From Clostridiales bacterium (GTDB lineage: Bacteria; Bacillota; Clostridia; Lachnospirales; Lachnospiraceae): DNA of 56,019 bases. How positions within the stretch are numbered: the first letter of the stretch is position 1; each line of letters begins with the position of its first letter. Shown here in pieces: positions 33,786-42,866 of this stretch. The notes below the pieces were generated by a model. It saw only the letters and a program-made list of their open reading frames with translations. It did not search any database and had not been told where the DNA came from. The stretch is from NCBI GenBank assembly GCA_021203365.1, contig JAJQBI010000063.1, positions 1 to 56,019 on the forward strand. The letters are read 5' to 3'. The position numbers and the translations under genes were made by a program.

Positions 33786-35696
33786 ATGATTTTATCCTGT
33801 CAGAATATCAGCAAGACTTTTGGCGAAAAAACAATCCTAAGGGATGTTTCTTTTCATATAGAGGAAAGAGAGAAAACCGCTCTCATCGGCAGCAACGGCG
33901 CGGGAAAAACGACCCTTCTGCGCGTAATCATGGGGGAGATCCCCGCGGACAGCGGAAATACTGTTCTGGCGAAGGACTGTTCCATCGGCTACCTGGCCCA
34001 GTATCAGGACATCCAGGGGACCCGGACCATCTATGAGGAGCTTCTGACGACGAAGCAGCACATTCTGGATATGGAAAAGCGCCTTCGCTCTCTGGAGGCG
34101 CAGATGAAAAGTGCCCGGGCGGATGAGCTGGAGGTCCTGATGGACAGCTACAGCCGTCTGGATCATCAATTTGAGATGGAAAACGGATATGCGTACAAAA
34201 GTGAGATCGTGGGCGTCCTGAAGGGCCTGGGCTTTGAGGAGGCGGACTTTGACAAGAAAATCGAGACCCTTTCCGGCGGCCAGAAAACCCGTATTGCCCT
34301 GGCCAGACTTCTGGTTTCTGCCCCGCAGATTCTCCTTCTGGATGAGCCCACCAACCATCTGGACATGGAAAGCATCGCCTGGCTGGAGACCTGGCTTCTG
34401 AACTATCCGGGAGCTGTGATCCTGGTCTCCCATGACCGGTATTTTCTGGATAAGGTGGTAACCCGGGTAATGGAAATTGAGGGAGGAGAGCTTCGCAGCT
34501 ACACCGGAAATTATTCCGACTTTGCCCAGAAAAAGGCCCGCCTCCGGGACGCTCAGTATAAGGCCTGGCTGAACCAGCAGCGGGACATAAAGCACCAGGA
34601 AGCCGTTATCGCCAGGCTGAAATCCTTTAACCGTGAAAAATCCATTAAGCGGGCGGAAAGCCGGGAAAAGATGCTGGACCGGATTCAGAGACTGGATAAG
34701 CCCGCTCAGCTCCAGGACGGAATGCGCATTACCCTGGAGCCCAGATTTGTCAGCGGAAACGACGTGCTCCGGGTGGAGCACCTGTCCAAATCCTTTTCGG
34801 GACAGACTCTTTTTTCAGATCTCTCCTTTGAGATGAAACGGGGCGAAAGGGTGGCCCTTATCGGAAATAACGGAACCGGAAAGACCACCCTTCTGAAGAT
34901 TCTGAACCGGCTGATCCAGGCGGATGCCGGACAGTTTTCCCTGGGCTCCAGGGTGCAGATCGGCTACTATGACCAGGAGCACCATGTCCTTCACATGGAG
35001 AAAACCGTTTTTCAGGAGATCGCAGACGCCTATCCCACATTGACCGAAACCGAAATCCGAAATATGCTGGCGGCCTTTCTGTTCACCGGCGACGATGTTT
35101 TTAAGGAAATCTCCGCCCTCTCCGGAGGAGAGCGGGGACGGGTTTCCCTGGCAAAGCTTATGCTCTCCGAGGCCAATTTTCTGATCCTGGATGAGCCAAC
35201 CAATCACCTGGACATCACCTCCCGGGAGATTCTGGAGGAGGCTCTGAACAGCTATACCGGAACCGTTCTCTGTGTCTCCCATGACCGGTATTTTATCAAC
35301 CAGACCGCCACAAGAATCCTGGATCTGGTCCACCACTCTCTGGTGGATTACCGGGGAGATTATGATTATTACCTGGAAAAAAAGGATCTGATGACCCGTC
35401 TTTACGCCGCCGGGGAGGAGGCTGCCCCTGTGGAAAAACAGGCGACGGAAAACAAGCTTTCCTGGCAGCAGCAGAAAGAAGAGCAGGCCAGGCTTCGAAA
35501 ACGGGAGTCGGATCTGAAAAGAGTGGAGGCCCGTATTGAGGAACTGGAAAGCCGTGACAGGGAGATCGAGGATTCCCTGTCCCTTCCGGAGGTCTGCACA
35601 GATGTAGCCCGGTGTACACAGCTTTCCAGCGAAAAGGCAGAGGTTACAGCGGAGCTGGAAAAGCTGTATGAGACATGGGAGACTCTGGCCACATGA
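33786..35696 (+). CDS. ABC-F family ribosome-associated ATPase
   Basis: A 636-residue soluble protein with two ABC domains and no membrane helices. First domain: GSNGAGKTTLL (35-45), LSGGQKTRIALARLL, DEPTNHLD. Second: GNNGTGKTTLLK, LSGGERGRVSLAKLM, DEPTNHLDI. The linker between them (about 245-300) is rich in Arg and Lys, as in the P-site-tRNA interaction motif. A C-terminal coiled coil (about 575-636, RLRKRESDLKRVEARIEEL) gives a Uup/YdiF-like layout. Such proteins relieve stalled ribosomes or give antibiotic resistance; a housekeeping translation role is more likely here. GAGGA precedes ATG 33786. Confidence 0.93.
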   Translation: MILSCQNISKTFGEKTILRDVSFHIEEREKTALIGSNGAGKTTLLRVIMGEIPADSGNTVLAKDCSIGYLAQYQDIQGTRTIYEELLTTKQHILDMEKRLRSLEAQMKSARADELEVLMDSYSRLDHQFEMENGYAYKSEIVGVLKGLGFEEADFDKKIETLSGGQKTRIALARLLVSAPQILLLDEPTNHLDMESIAWLETWLLNYPGAVILVSHDRYFLDKVVTRVMEIEGGELRSYTGNYSDFAQKKARLRDAQYKAWLNQQRDIKHQEAVIARLKSFNREKSIKRAESREKMLDRIQRLDKPAQLQDGMRITLEPRFVSGNDVLRVEHLSKSFSGQTLFSDLSFEMKRGERVALIGNNGTGKTTLLKILNRLIQADAGQFSLGSRVQIGYYDQEHHVLHMEKTVFQEIADAYPTLTETEIRNMLAAFLFTGDDVFKEISALSGGERGRVSLAKLMLSEANFLILDEPTNHLDITSREILEEALNSYTGTVLCVSHDRYFINQTATRILDLVHHSLVDYRGDYDYYLEKKDLMTRLYAAGEEAAPVEKQATENKLSWQQQKEEQARLRKRESDLKRVEARIEELESRDREIEDSLSLPEVCTDVARCTQLSSEKAEVTAELEKLYETWETLAT

Positions 35697-35724
35697 TCTC
35701 CCGGCCGCATCCGGTTACGAATCG

Positions 35725-37926
35725 TTACGGATCCAGCTTAATTCCGGAAAGGGCCTGGGCAAACGCGTTGTTCAGAGGCTGCCCGGCCTCCTTCTGCTGT
35801 TCCTTCATATATCGCTGCACATCCCGCTTCTGAACTCCTGCGCCCTCCTTTTCCCGTCTGGCCTGAAATGCGGAGAGCTTTTCCTTATAGCCACACACAC
35901 AGATAAACGTATCCTCATTTCCCTTTACATACATCTCCATCCGTTTATGGCATTTCGGGCAGCGGGCATTGGTGCGCCTGGAAAGGGTTTCCCGGTAACC
36001 GCATTCCCGGTCCTGACACACCAGCATTTTACTGTTTTTGCCATTGACGGCCAGCAGTCTCTTCCCACAGCTTGGACAGACCTTCCCGGTAAGGTTTTCA
36101 TGGCGGTAGGTCCCTGTGTCGTTCCGGATCTCCTCCACCAGATCGGCCGTATATCCCCGGATCTCCTCCAGGAAGGTATCCTGGCGCATTTTTCCCCGGG
36201 ATATGTCCGTGAGACTCATCTCCCAGTTCGCCGTAAGCTCGGGCTTTCGAAGATCCTCGGGCACCAGCTCCAGAAGCTGTCTTCCCTTGGCTGTGAGATA
36301 AATTTCCTTCCCCTTCTTCTCCATAAGAAAGCTGTTAAACAGCTTCTCAATAATATCCGCCCGGGTGGCCACCGTTCCAAGGCCTCCGGTTTCTCCCAGT
36401 GTCCTGGCGGCTCTGGCGTCCTGGCTTTCCATGTATTTCACCGGATTTTCCATGGCCGCAAGAAGAGTGGCCTCCGTAAAACGGGCCGGCGGTCTGGTCT
36501 TTCCCGATGTGAGGGAGGCGTTTTCCACCAAAAGATGCTCCCCCTTCTCTCTCTCCGGAAGCCGCTGCTCCGCCAGGGTCACTTCCTCCCCGGCTTCCTC
36601 CTCTTCCCCGTCCCAGCTTCCGTCATACACAACCCTCCATCCCTCGCTCTTCACCACACGTCCTCTGGCAGCGAAGAAATAACCGGACACCTCTCCCTCC
36701 ATATCCACCCGCTGGTACTCGTAAGGCGGATACAGAACGGAAATAAAGCGGCGCACCACCAGATCATAGATTTTCCTCTCCTCGCTGCTCATGTGATCCA
36801 GCTGCACATATTCCTCTGTGGGAATGATGGCATGGTGGTCCGTAACCTTCTGGTCATTCACAAAGCTTCCATTGGTTTTCAGCTCCCGGGAAAGAAGGAC
36901 AGACGCCGGTTTCCGGTAAGGCCCCGTCCCGCAGGCTCTGAGCCGTTCCTTCAGAGTGGGAACCACGTCTTTCCCAATGTAGCGGGAATCAGTACGGGGA
37001 TAGGTCAGCACCTTGTGATTCTCATAGAGGCGCTGCATAATATTCAGCGTCTCCCTGGCGGAAAACCCGAACTTCTGGTTGGCCTCCCGCTGCAGCGTGG
37101 TCAGATCATAAAGCCCGGGAGAAAGAGTTTTTCCAGGCTTTCGCGTCACTGAGGTAACCTGAAGAGTGCCCTTTTTCGCCGTCTGAAGTACCTTTTCGGC
37201 CTGTTCCTTCCGGAATGTGGAAAAGCCCCTGGTCTCCCGGTCCCGCCAGGTCCAGCGGATATCCCCGGCTGTGACGATAACCCCGTAGTAATCCCTGGGG
37301 ACAAAGGCGCGGATCTGCTCTTCCCGTTTCCGGATCATGGCCAGGGTCGGCGTCTGCACTCTCCCGCAGGAGAGCTGGGCATTGTATTTACAGGTCAGGG
37401 CGCGGGTGCCGTTCATTCCCACCAGCCAGTCCGCCTGGGCACGGGCGGAGGCGGCGCGGTACAGATTATCGTATTCGTGTCCGTTTTTCAGATTCTTAAA
37501 CCCGTCCCGGATGGCCCGGTCCGTGACCGAAGAAATCCAGAGCCTCTGAATGGGCTTATGGCACTGCGCCTTTTCCAGGATCCAACGAGCCACCAGCTCC
37601 CCTTCTCTCCCGGCGTCGGTGGCTATGATGACAGACTCCACATCCTTCCGGAAAAGCTGGGTCTTCACAGCGCTGTACTGCTTTCCGGTCTGGGGGATCA
37701 CCACCAGTTTCATCTTCTCCGGCATCATGGGAAGAGTGGACATCTCCCATTTTATATATTTTTTATCATATTCCTCCGGCGCCGCCAGCTCCACCAGATG
37801 CCCCAGGGCCCAGGTCACTACATACTCCCTTCCCTCAAGGGTCCCGTTTCCCTTCTGAGTGCAGCCCAGTACACGGGCGATGTCCCTGGCCACCGACGGT
37901 TTTTCCGCAATCACTAATTTTTTCAT
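35725..37926 (-). CDS. topB: DNA topoisomerase III
   Basis: A 733-residue type IA topoisomerase that decatenates DNA. TOPRIM: Glu8 in IAEKPSVA and DAGREGE at 104-110. GRVQTPTLAMI at 188-198; the active-site Tyr309 lies in LTYPRTDSRY. The C-terminal region has zinc-ribbon-like Cys sets (CPSCGKRL, CQDREC, CPKCHKRM, CVCGY). ATG 37926 has AGGAGCGAG upstream; a much longer in-frame extension runs through the promoter and was rejected. Full-length chromosomal form rather than a plasmid relaxase partner. Confidence 0.95.
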   Translation of the reverse strand: MKKLVIAEKPSVARDIARVLGCTQKGNGTLEGREYVVTWALGHLVELAAPEEYDKKYIKWEMSTLPMMPEKMKLVVIPQTGKQYSAVKTQLFRKDVESVIIATDAGREGELVARWILEKAQCHKPIQRLWISSVTDRAIRDGFKNLKNGHEYDNLYRAASARAQADWLVGMNGTRALTCKYNAQLSCGRVQTPTLAMIRKREEQIRAFVPRDYYGVIVTAGDIRWTWRDRETRGFSTFRKEQAEKVLQTAKKGTLQVTSVTRKPGKTLSPGLYDLTTLQREANQKFGFSARETLNIMQRLYENHKVLTYPRTDSRYIGKDVVPTLKERLRACGTGPYRKPASVLLSRELKTNGSFVNDQKVTDHHAIIPTEEYVQLDHMSSEERKIYDLVVRRFISVLYPPYEYQRVDMEGEVSGYFFAARGRVVKSEGWRVVYDGSWDGEEEEAGEEVTLAEQRLPEREKGEHLLVENASLTSGKTRPPARFTEATLLAAMENPVKYMESQDARAARTLGETGGLGTVATRADIIEKLFNSFLMEKKGKEIYLTAKGRQLLELVPEDLRKPELTANWEMSLTDISRGKMRQDTFLEEIRGYTADLVEEIRNDTGTYRHENLTGKVCPSCGKRLLAVNGKNSKMLVCQDRECGYRETLSRRTNARCPKCHKRMEMYVKGNEDTFICVCGYKEKLSAFQARREKEGAGVQKRDVQRYMKEQQKEAGQPLNNAFAQALSGIKLDP

Positions 37927-37990
37927 GTTCTCGCTCCTGAATTCTCTTTTATATAACAGACAGAGGAAACTGTCATTTCCCATGGGTCTT

Positions 37991-38019
37991 ACTATAACAC
38001 AGAAACCTGTTTTCGTCCA
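37991..38019 (-). promoter_or_regulatory. topB promoter
   Basis: Minus strand: TGGACG (38014-38019), 17 bases, TATAGT (37991-37996), with TTTCTGTG ending one base before the -10. It is nearly identical to the HAD gene promoter at 42758-42786. Confidence 0.7.
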
Positions 38020-38128
38020 CATCCCGGAAGAACCGGAGCCGCGCTCCTCCTCGCTTACGAAAAAGGAGAAATTCAGCTGGTGTTTTTCACGGTTTACTGG
38101 TATGATATAGATCGAGAGGTAAACCAAA

Positions 38129-39883
38129 ATGAAATATGACAACATCACCCGGGGGATTTTTCTGGATCGACCGAACCGTTTTATTGCCCATGTGGAGCTT
38201 TCCCCCGGAAATGTGGAGACCGTTCATGTAAAAAACACGGGAAGATGCCGGGAGCTTCTGATCCCCGGCCGAGAGGTCATTCTGACAAAAAGCGGCAATC
38301 CGGCGAGAAAGACACAATATGACCTGATCTGTGTAAATAAGGAGGGCTGCTGGGTTAATATAGATTCCCAGGCTCCCAATCAGGCGGCGGCCCAATGGCT
38401 GGAAGAGGGGAATTATTTTCCGGAGCCTGTGCAGATAAGCCGGGAAAAGGTCTTTGGAAACTCCCGGTTTGATCTCTATGTGGAGTCGGAACGCCGGAAG
38501 GCTTTTATTGAGGTAAAGGGCGTGACTCTGGAAGAGGAGGATATCGTCCGGTTTCCGGACGCTCCCACCCTTCGGGGCGTAAAACATCTGGAGGAGCTGA
38601 TCCGGGCCGTTTCGGACGGCTATGAAGCCTACATTCTTTTTGTGATTCAAATGCATGGGGTTCGATGGTTTGCGCCCAACTGGGATACACACAGAGAATT
38701 CGGGGAAACCTTAAAAAAGGCCGCGGCCTCCGGCGTAAAAATCCTCGCCTTTGAATGTCAGGTATCGGAAGACGAGCTTTGGATCCGGGATCCGGTTCCG
38801 GTGTTTCTGGAAGAAGAACCGGATCCAGAAGGCTTTGTCTCCCCTCTTCTCGCCTGGTATCAGGAGAATAAAAGAATCCTGCCCTGGCGGGATCAGAAGA
38901 ACCCTTATTATACCTGGGTTTCGGAGATCATGCTTCAGCAGACAAGGGTGGAAACCGTAAAACCGTATTTTGTCCGGTTTATTCAGGAACTGCCGGATGT
39001 TGCGGCCCTGGCGGCCGTTCCCCATGAGCGCCTGATGAAGCTGTGGGAAGGACTGGGATATTACAGCCGCGCACGAAATATGCAGGAGGCGGCGGTCACG
39101 GTAATGGAACGATACCATGGACAGATGCCTTCCTCCTATGAGGAGCTCCGTTCCCTGAAGGGAATCGGGGATTACACTGCGGGCGCCATCGCCTCCATTG
39201 CTTTTGGCGTGCCGGTCCCTGCGGTGGACGGAAATGTTCTCCGGGTCTTTGCCCGGATGACCGATACCCGGGAGGATATCGGGAAACAGTCGGTCCGCAG
39301 GGAAATCACCCGGGCAATGGCCGCCCTGATCCCCAAAGACTGCCCGGGCGATTTTAACCAGGCCATGATGGAGCTGGGGGCGGTTCTGTGCCTTCCGGGC
39401 GGACAGGCCAGATGCAGGATCTGCCCGGTATGCCCCTGGTGTCTGGCCTATCACCGCGGAACCGTGGAATCTCTTCCCCATAAGGCTCCAAAAAAGGAGA
39501 GAAAAATTGAGGAAAAAACAGTTCTTGTCATCCGGGACGGAGACCGGACTGTCATCCGCAGGCGCCCGGAGATGGGACTTCTGGCCGGTCTTTACGAGCT
39601 TCCCAATACTTCCGGATATCTGACCCGGGAGGGCGCGCTGGAATATGTGGAGGGACTGAATCTGGTGCCCCTTCGCATTGAGGAGCTTCCGGACGCGAAG
39701 CATATTTTTTCCCATATTGAGTGGAGAATGAAGGGATACCGCATCGCCGTATCCTCGCTGGAAAAAACAGACAGACAGGATCTGATCTTTGTAAAAAAAG
39801 AGCAGTCTGAAAGAGAATATCCCATCCCATCCGCGTTTGGAGCATATCTGAGATACATGAAGGAGGAGGAAATACCGTTATGA
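38129..39883 (+). CDS. SfsA-MutY fusion: DNA/RNA nuclease SfsA joined to A/G-specific adenine glycosylase
   Basis: A single 584-residue frame. Residues 1-228 are SfsA, full length, with the PD-(D/E)XK-type residues Asp115, Glu128 and Lys130 (RFDLYVE, FIEVKG). Residues 236-584 are MutY: Glu266 (WVSEIMLQQT) and Asp367 (AVDGNV) are the catalytic pair, LKGIGDYTAGA (343-353) the helix-hairpin-helix, C421-x7-C429-x2-C432-x5-C438 the 4Fe-4S ligands, and 465-580 the C-terminal 8-oxoG-recognition domain with an FSH motif (527-529). The linker is about eight acidic residues. MutY removes A opposite 8-oxoG; SfsA binds and may cut nucleic acid. Coupling of the two in one chain is inferred to be functional. 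The glycosyltransferase start overlaps its stop by four bases. Confidence 0.93.
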   Translation: MKYDNITRGIFLDRPNRFIAHVELSPGNVETVHVKNTGRCRELLIPGREVILTKSGNPARKTQYDLICVNKEGCWVNIDSQAPNQAAAQWLEEGNYFPEPVQISREKVFGNSRFDLYVESERRKAFIEVKGVTLEEEDIVRFPDAPTLRGVKHLEELIRAVSDGYEAYILFVIQMHGVRWFAPNWDTHREFGETLKKAAASGVKILAFECQVSEDELWIRDPVPVFLEEEPDPEGFVSPLLAWYQENKRILPWRDQKNPYYTWVSEIMLQQTRVETVKPYFVRFIQELPDVAALAAVPHERLMKLWEGLGYYSRARNMQEAAVTVMERYHGQMPSSYEELRSLKGIGDYTAGAIASIAFGVPVPAVDGNVLRVFARMTDTREDIGKQSVRREITRAMAALIPKDCPGDFNQAMMELGAVLCLPGGQARCRICPVCPWCLAYHRGTVESLPHKAPKKERKIEEKTVLVIRDGDRTVIRRRPEMGLLAGLYELPNTSGYLTREGALEYVEGLNLVPLRIEELPDAKHIFSHIEWRMKGYRIAVSSLEKTDRQDLIFVKKEQSEREYPIPSAFGAYLRYMKEEEIPL

Positions 39884-40896
39884 AGCTTTTAAGTATAGCC
39901 ATTCCATGTTATAATTCCCAGGATTACATGGAAAATTGCATTCACTCACTGCTATATGGAGGGGAGGAGGTGGAAATTATCATTGTGGACGACGGCTCCA
40001 CAGACCGCACGGCGGAAATCGCAGATGCCTACGCCCGCAGATACCCTACCATCGTAAAGGCAGTCCATCAGGAGAACGGAGGACATGGAGAGGCTGTGAA
40101 CGCCGGAATCCGCAACGCCACCGGCCTGTATTTTAAGGTGGTTGACAGCGACGACCGGGTAAGCCGGATGGCCTATGTGGACGTTTTAAAGACCCTGGAG
40201 GACCATGCCCGCGGTTCCAGAACCCTGGATCTTCTGATCAGCAATTTTGTATATGACAAGCAGGGAGCCACAAAGAAAAAGGTCATGCAGTACCGTCACT
40301 GTCTCCCGGAGGGACGCATGTTCGGATGGGACGAGGTTCGCCACATGCCCAAGGGCAAATATCTTCTGATGCACTCTCTGATTTACCGGACAAAGCTTCT
40401 GCAGGACTGTAAGCTGGAACTGCCGAAGCATACCTTTTATGTGGATAACCTTTTTGCCTGGGAGCCCCTTCCCCATGTAAAAACCATGTATTACTTGGAC
40501 GTGAATTTTTACCTGTATTTTATCGGCCGGGAGGATCAGTCCGTAAATGAGAAGGTAATGATCCGAAGAATCGACCAGCAGCTCCTTGTAAACCGGCGGA
40601 TGGTGGACATTTACAGCTCCCTGGGGCCGATGAACCGGCACTGCCGGAATTATATGTTCAGCTATCTGGACATCATCACTACCATCTCCTCCGTAACGCT
40701 GGTCCGCGCCGGAACCAGGGAGGCTCTGGAAAAGAAAAAGGAACTGATGAATTACATCCACCGGAAAGACCGTCTCCTTTACAGGAAACTGCGGTGCAGT
40801 CTTTTCGGGCAGGTAGCCAATCTCCCCGGAAAAGGCGGACGTGAAATCTTTGTTCTTCTCTATAAAATCAGCCAGAAATTTTATGGCTTTAATTAA
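39880..40896 (+). CDS. Family 2 glycosyltransferase
   Basis: A 338-residue GT-A glycosyltransferase: SIAIPCYNSQDYMENCIHSL at the start, VDDGSTDRT (36-44), and Asp-x-Asp at 89-91 (DSDD) for the metal-sugar nucleotide. The C-terminal ~150 residues are family-specific and without membrane helices. It probably adds a sugar to a lipid- or protein-bound surface glycan. Its ATG overlaps the sfsA-mutY stop (ATGA), so it is translated with it, although the functions are unrelated. Confidence 0.92.
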   Translation: MKLLSIAIPCYNSQDYMENCIHSLLYGGEEVEIIIVDDGSTDRTAEIADAYARRYPTIVKAVHQENGGHGEAVNAGIRNATGLYFKVVDSDDRVSRMAYVDVLKTLEDHARGSRTLDLLISNFVYDKQGATKKKVMQYRHCLPEGRMFGWDEVRHMPKGKYLLMHSLIYRTKLLQDCKLELPKHTFYVDNLFAWEPLPHVKTMYYLDVNFYLYFIGREDQSVNEKVMIRRIDQQLLVNRRMVDIYSSLGPMNRHCRNYMFSYLDIITTISSVTLVRAGTREALEKKKELMNYIHRKDRLLYRKLRCSLFGQVANLPGKGGREIFVLLYKISQKFYGFN

Positions 40897-40928
40897 GAAA
40901 AAAACGGCCCAGGAGCCGTTTTTTTCTT
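40896..40928. terminator. Bidirectional terminator
   Basis: AAAAAAACGGC and GCCGTTTTTTT around CCAGGA; T-runs on both strands. It ends the glycosyltransferase gene and the PAP2 gene. Confidence 0.93.
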
Positions 40929-41628
40929 ATCGGTTATATCCGCTTCGCTTATTCTCTCTGTAGTCCGGGGAAAGCAGGGGCTGCAGAATCTCCTGCATCC
41001 TGCCCGGATAGAAAAGAAGGTAGCCGAACATGGCCAGTGTCATTCCAAGGCACACATCAATCACCGAGTGCTGCTTCAGAAACATGGTGGAGAGGATGAT
41101 CAGCACAGTCAGCAGCCCGGAACTCCGGCGAATCCATTTCCGCCCCCGCAGGGCTTCACAGTTGGCCAGCGACATATGAATGGCCAGGGAATTAAACACA
41201 TGAATACTGGGAAGAATATTCGTAGGTGTATCTGTGCTGTAGAGCCAGGCCACCAGACGGGTAAAAACGTTATCCCGGACAAATTCCGCCGGCCGCAGAT
41301 GCTGCACATTGGGATATACATAAGAGACGACCAGGAAAAGGGTCATGCCCATCATCAGGTTCAGCGCCAGCTGATAATACTCGTGCCGGTTCTGATTGAC
41401 AAAGACAAAATACAGAACCGCGAACAGCATATAGGGAAACCAGAGCAGGTACGGGACAATGAAATACTCACAGAATGGGATCATATCGTCAAATACCGTA
41501 TGTACCACATGGTATATCCTTACCGGACGCATCTCCAGCCAGCGAAAAAGAAGAATATATACAATACAGAAAACCAGCATAACCAGTCCATGTCTGTATT
41601 TGAAGTAAAAATTTTTTAAAGCGGTCAA
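40927..41628 (-). CDS. PAP2 superfamily membrane protein
   Basis: A 233-residue protein with about six membrane helices. The PAP2 motif 2 is SIH with His143 (LPSIHVF) and motif 3 includes His187 and Asp191 (KQHSVID). Motif 1 (KxxxxxxRP) is not clear, as in the inositol phosphotransferase-like branch of the superfamily. It may remove or transfer a phosphate on a lipid carrier. The first codon is TTG 41628 with AGGAG eight bases upstream; no ATG fits the family start. Confidence 0.85.
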   Translation of the reverse strand: MTALKNFYFKYRHGLVMLVFCIVYILLFRWLEMRPVRIYHVVHTVFDDMIPFCEYFIVPYLLWFPYMLFAVLYFVFVNQNRHEYYQLALNLMMGMTLFLVVSYVYPNVQHLRPAEFVRDNVFTRLVAWLYSTDTPTNILPSIHVFNSLAIHMSLANCEALRGRKWIRRSSGLLTVLIILSTMFLKQHSVIDVCLGMTLAMFGYLLFYPGRMQEILQPLLSPDYRENKRSGYNR

Positions 41629-42034
41629 AGACTCAGCTCCTTTACCTGAAAAAAATACATTTTGATACAGTTTATGATTTCTCCGCTGTTGAAAGGTATT
41701 TTAGCACTGACATGTGAATTTTTAAAGTTTTCTTTAAAAAAATGAATGTAGAATTTCTGACGAATCCTGTCAGATTCTTCGTCTTTATGCACATACAGAT
41801 GCTTTACACTGCATTATCATACCATCCGGCTCTCTTCTTTTCAAATAAACAAGTCCCGTATAATCTTAAAAATATATAAAAACTGTGTGAAAAATCCCTT
41901 CTCTTTTACAGAAATTTTACACAGAGTCCATTCTGAATTTAATCTTGTGGAAATATACTTTTAGACGATACAGGGGACCGGACATTTTCCGCGTCCCATG
42001 TATCCGGACAACAAAATACACAGGAGGAAAAAAT
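41629..42034. other. AT-rich divergent intergenic region with inverted repeats
   Basis: A 406-base gap between the PAP2 gene and the response regulator. It holds a perfect TTTAAAG/CTTTAAA repeat (41721-41738), and a hairpin region at 41754-41783 in which TCTGAC/GTCAGA and GACGAA/TTCGTC arms overlap and could form alternative pairs. A TATAAT (41859-41864) lacks a good -35. No small gene was seen. Confidence 0.5.
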
Positions 42035-42715
42035 ATGATATACCTGGTGGAAGACGATGAAAGTATCCGGGAGCTGGTGGTGTATACACTGAAAACCCAG
42101 GGCCTTGACGCAAAGGGCTTCGAGAAGCCCTCCCTGTTCTGGAAGGCAATGGAAAAAGAGCGGCCTTCTCTCCTCCTTCTGGATATCATGCTTCCGGAGG
42201 AGGACGGTATCGCCGTTTTGAAAAAAATCCGTATCCACCCGGACACCCGCAGACTTCCGGTAATCATGCTGACCGCCAGAGGCAGCGAATATGATACGGT
42301 GGTGGGGCTGGACAGCGGCGCGGACGACTACATCCCCAAGCCTTTTCGCATGATGGAGCTGATCTCCAGGATCCGGGCTCTGCTTCGGAGAACACAGGAC
42401 AGCGGCGCGGAAGAATACCAGGTCGGAGAACTCTACGTCTGCCCCAGCAGACACGTGGTAACCGTAAATAAGGAACCTGTAAGTCTTACCCTGAAGGAAT
42501 ATGAAATGCTGTGCCTTCTGCTGAAAAACAGCGGTACCGTTCTCTCCAGGACACAGCTTCTCAACCAGATCTGGGGCTATGAGTTCGATGGAGAGAGCCG
42601 GACTGTGGATGTACACGTACGGACGCTCCGTCAGAAGCTTGGCCGCGCCGGAGAGATCGTGGAGACGGTTCGGGGTGTGGGCTATAAAATCAGCGGAAAG
42701 ACAAAAACGTCTTAA
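42035..42715 (+). CDS. Orphan OmpR/PhoB-type response regulator
   Basis: A 226-residue regulator. Receiver domain: acidic pocket Glu6-Asp7-Asp8, phospho-acceptor Asp50 (LLLLDIMLPEEDG), Lys102 (PKPF). DNA-binding winged helix at about 130-222 (LKEYEMLCLLLKNSG, TVDVHVRTLRQKLG, TVRGVGYKI). No histidine kinase lies next to it, so its partner is elsewhere. AGGAGG precedes ATG 42035; the upstream in-frame codons lie in the intergenic region. Confidence 0.93.
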   Translation: MIYLVEDDESIRELVVYTLKTQGLDAKGFEKPSLFWKAMEKERPSLLLLDIMLPEEDGIAVLKKIRIHPDTRRLPVIMLTARGSEYDTVVGLDSGADDYIPKPFRMMELISRIRALLRRTQDSGAEEYQVGELYVCPSRHVVTVNKEPVSLTLKEYEMLCLLLKNSGTVLSRTQLLNQIWGYEFDGESRTVDVHVRTLRQKLGRAGEIVETVRGVGYKISGKTKTS

Positions 42716-42757
42716 CCTTGGATCTTAAACCGACCTGACAAACCTCCGACGACCCTG

Positions 42758-42786
42758 TGGACGAAAGGAAATTTCTGTGGTATAGT
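42758..42786 (+). promoter_or_regulatory. Promoter of the HAD gene
   Basis: TGGACG (42758-42763), 17 bases, TATAGT (42781-42786), with TTTCTGTG one base before the -10. It shares both boxes and the spacer end with the topB promoter. Confidence 0.7.
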
Positions 42787-42866
42787 TAAGCAGGCCGGCA
42801 CAAAAGCCCCGTTTTACCGGGCGGCCGGTCTCACGAAACAGACATACAGAAAGGATTCCTATACCT

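Noticed and set aside
35709..35732. Hairpin (ATCCG/CGGAT) between the ABC-F and topB stops
   Set aside because: Short arms and no T-run on either strand, so not supported as a terminator.
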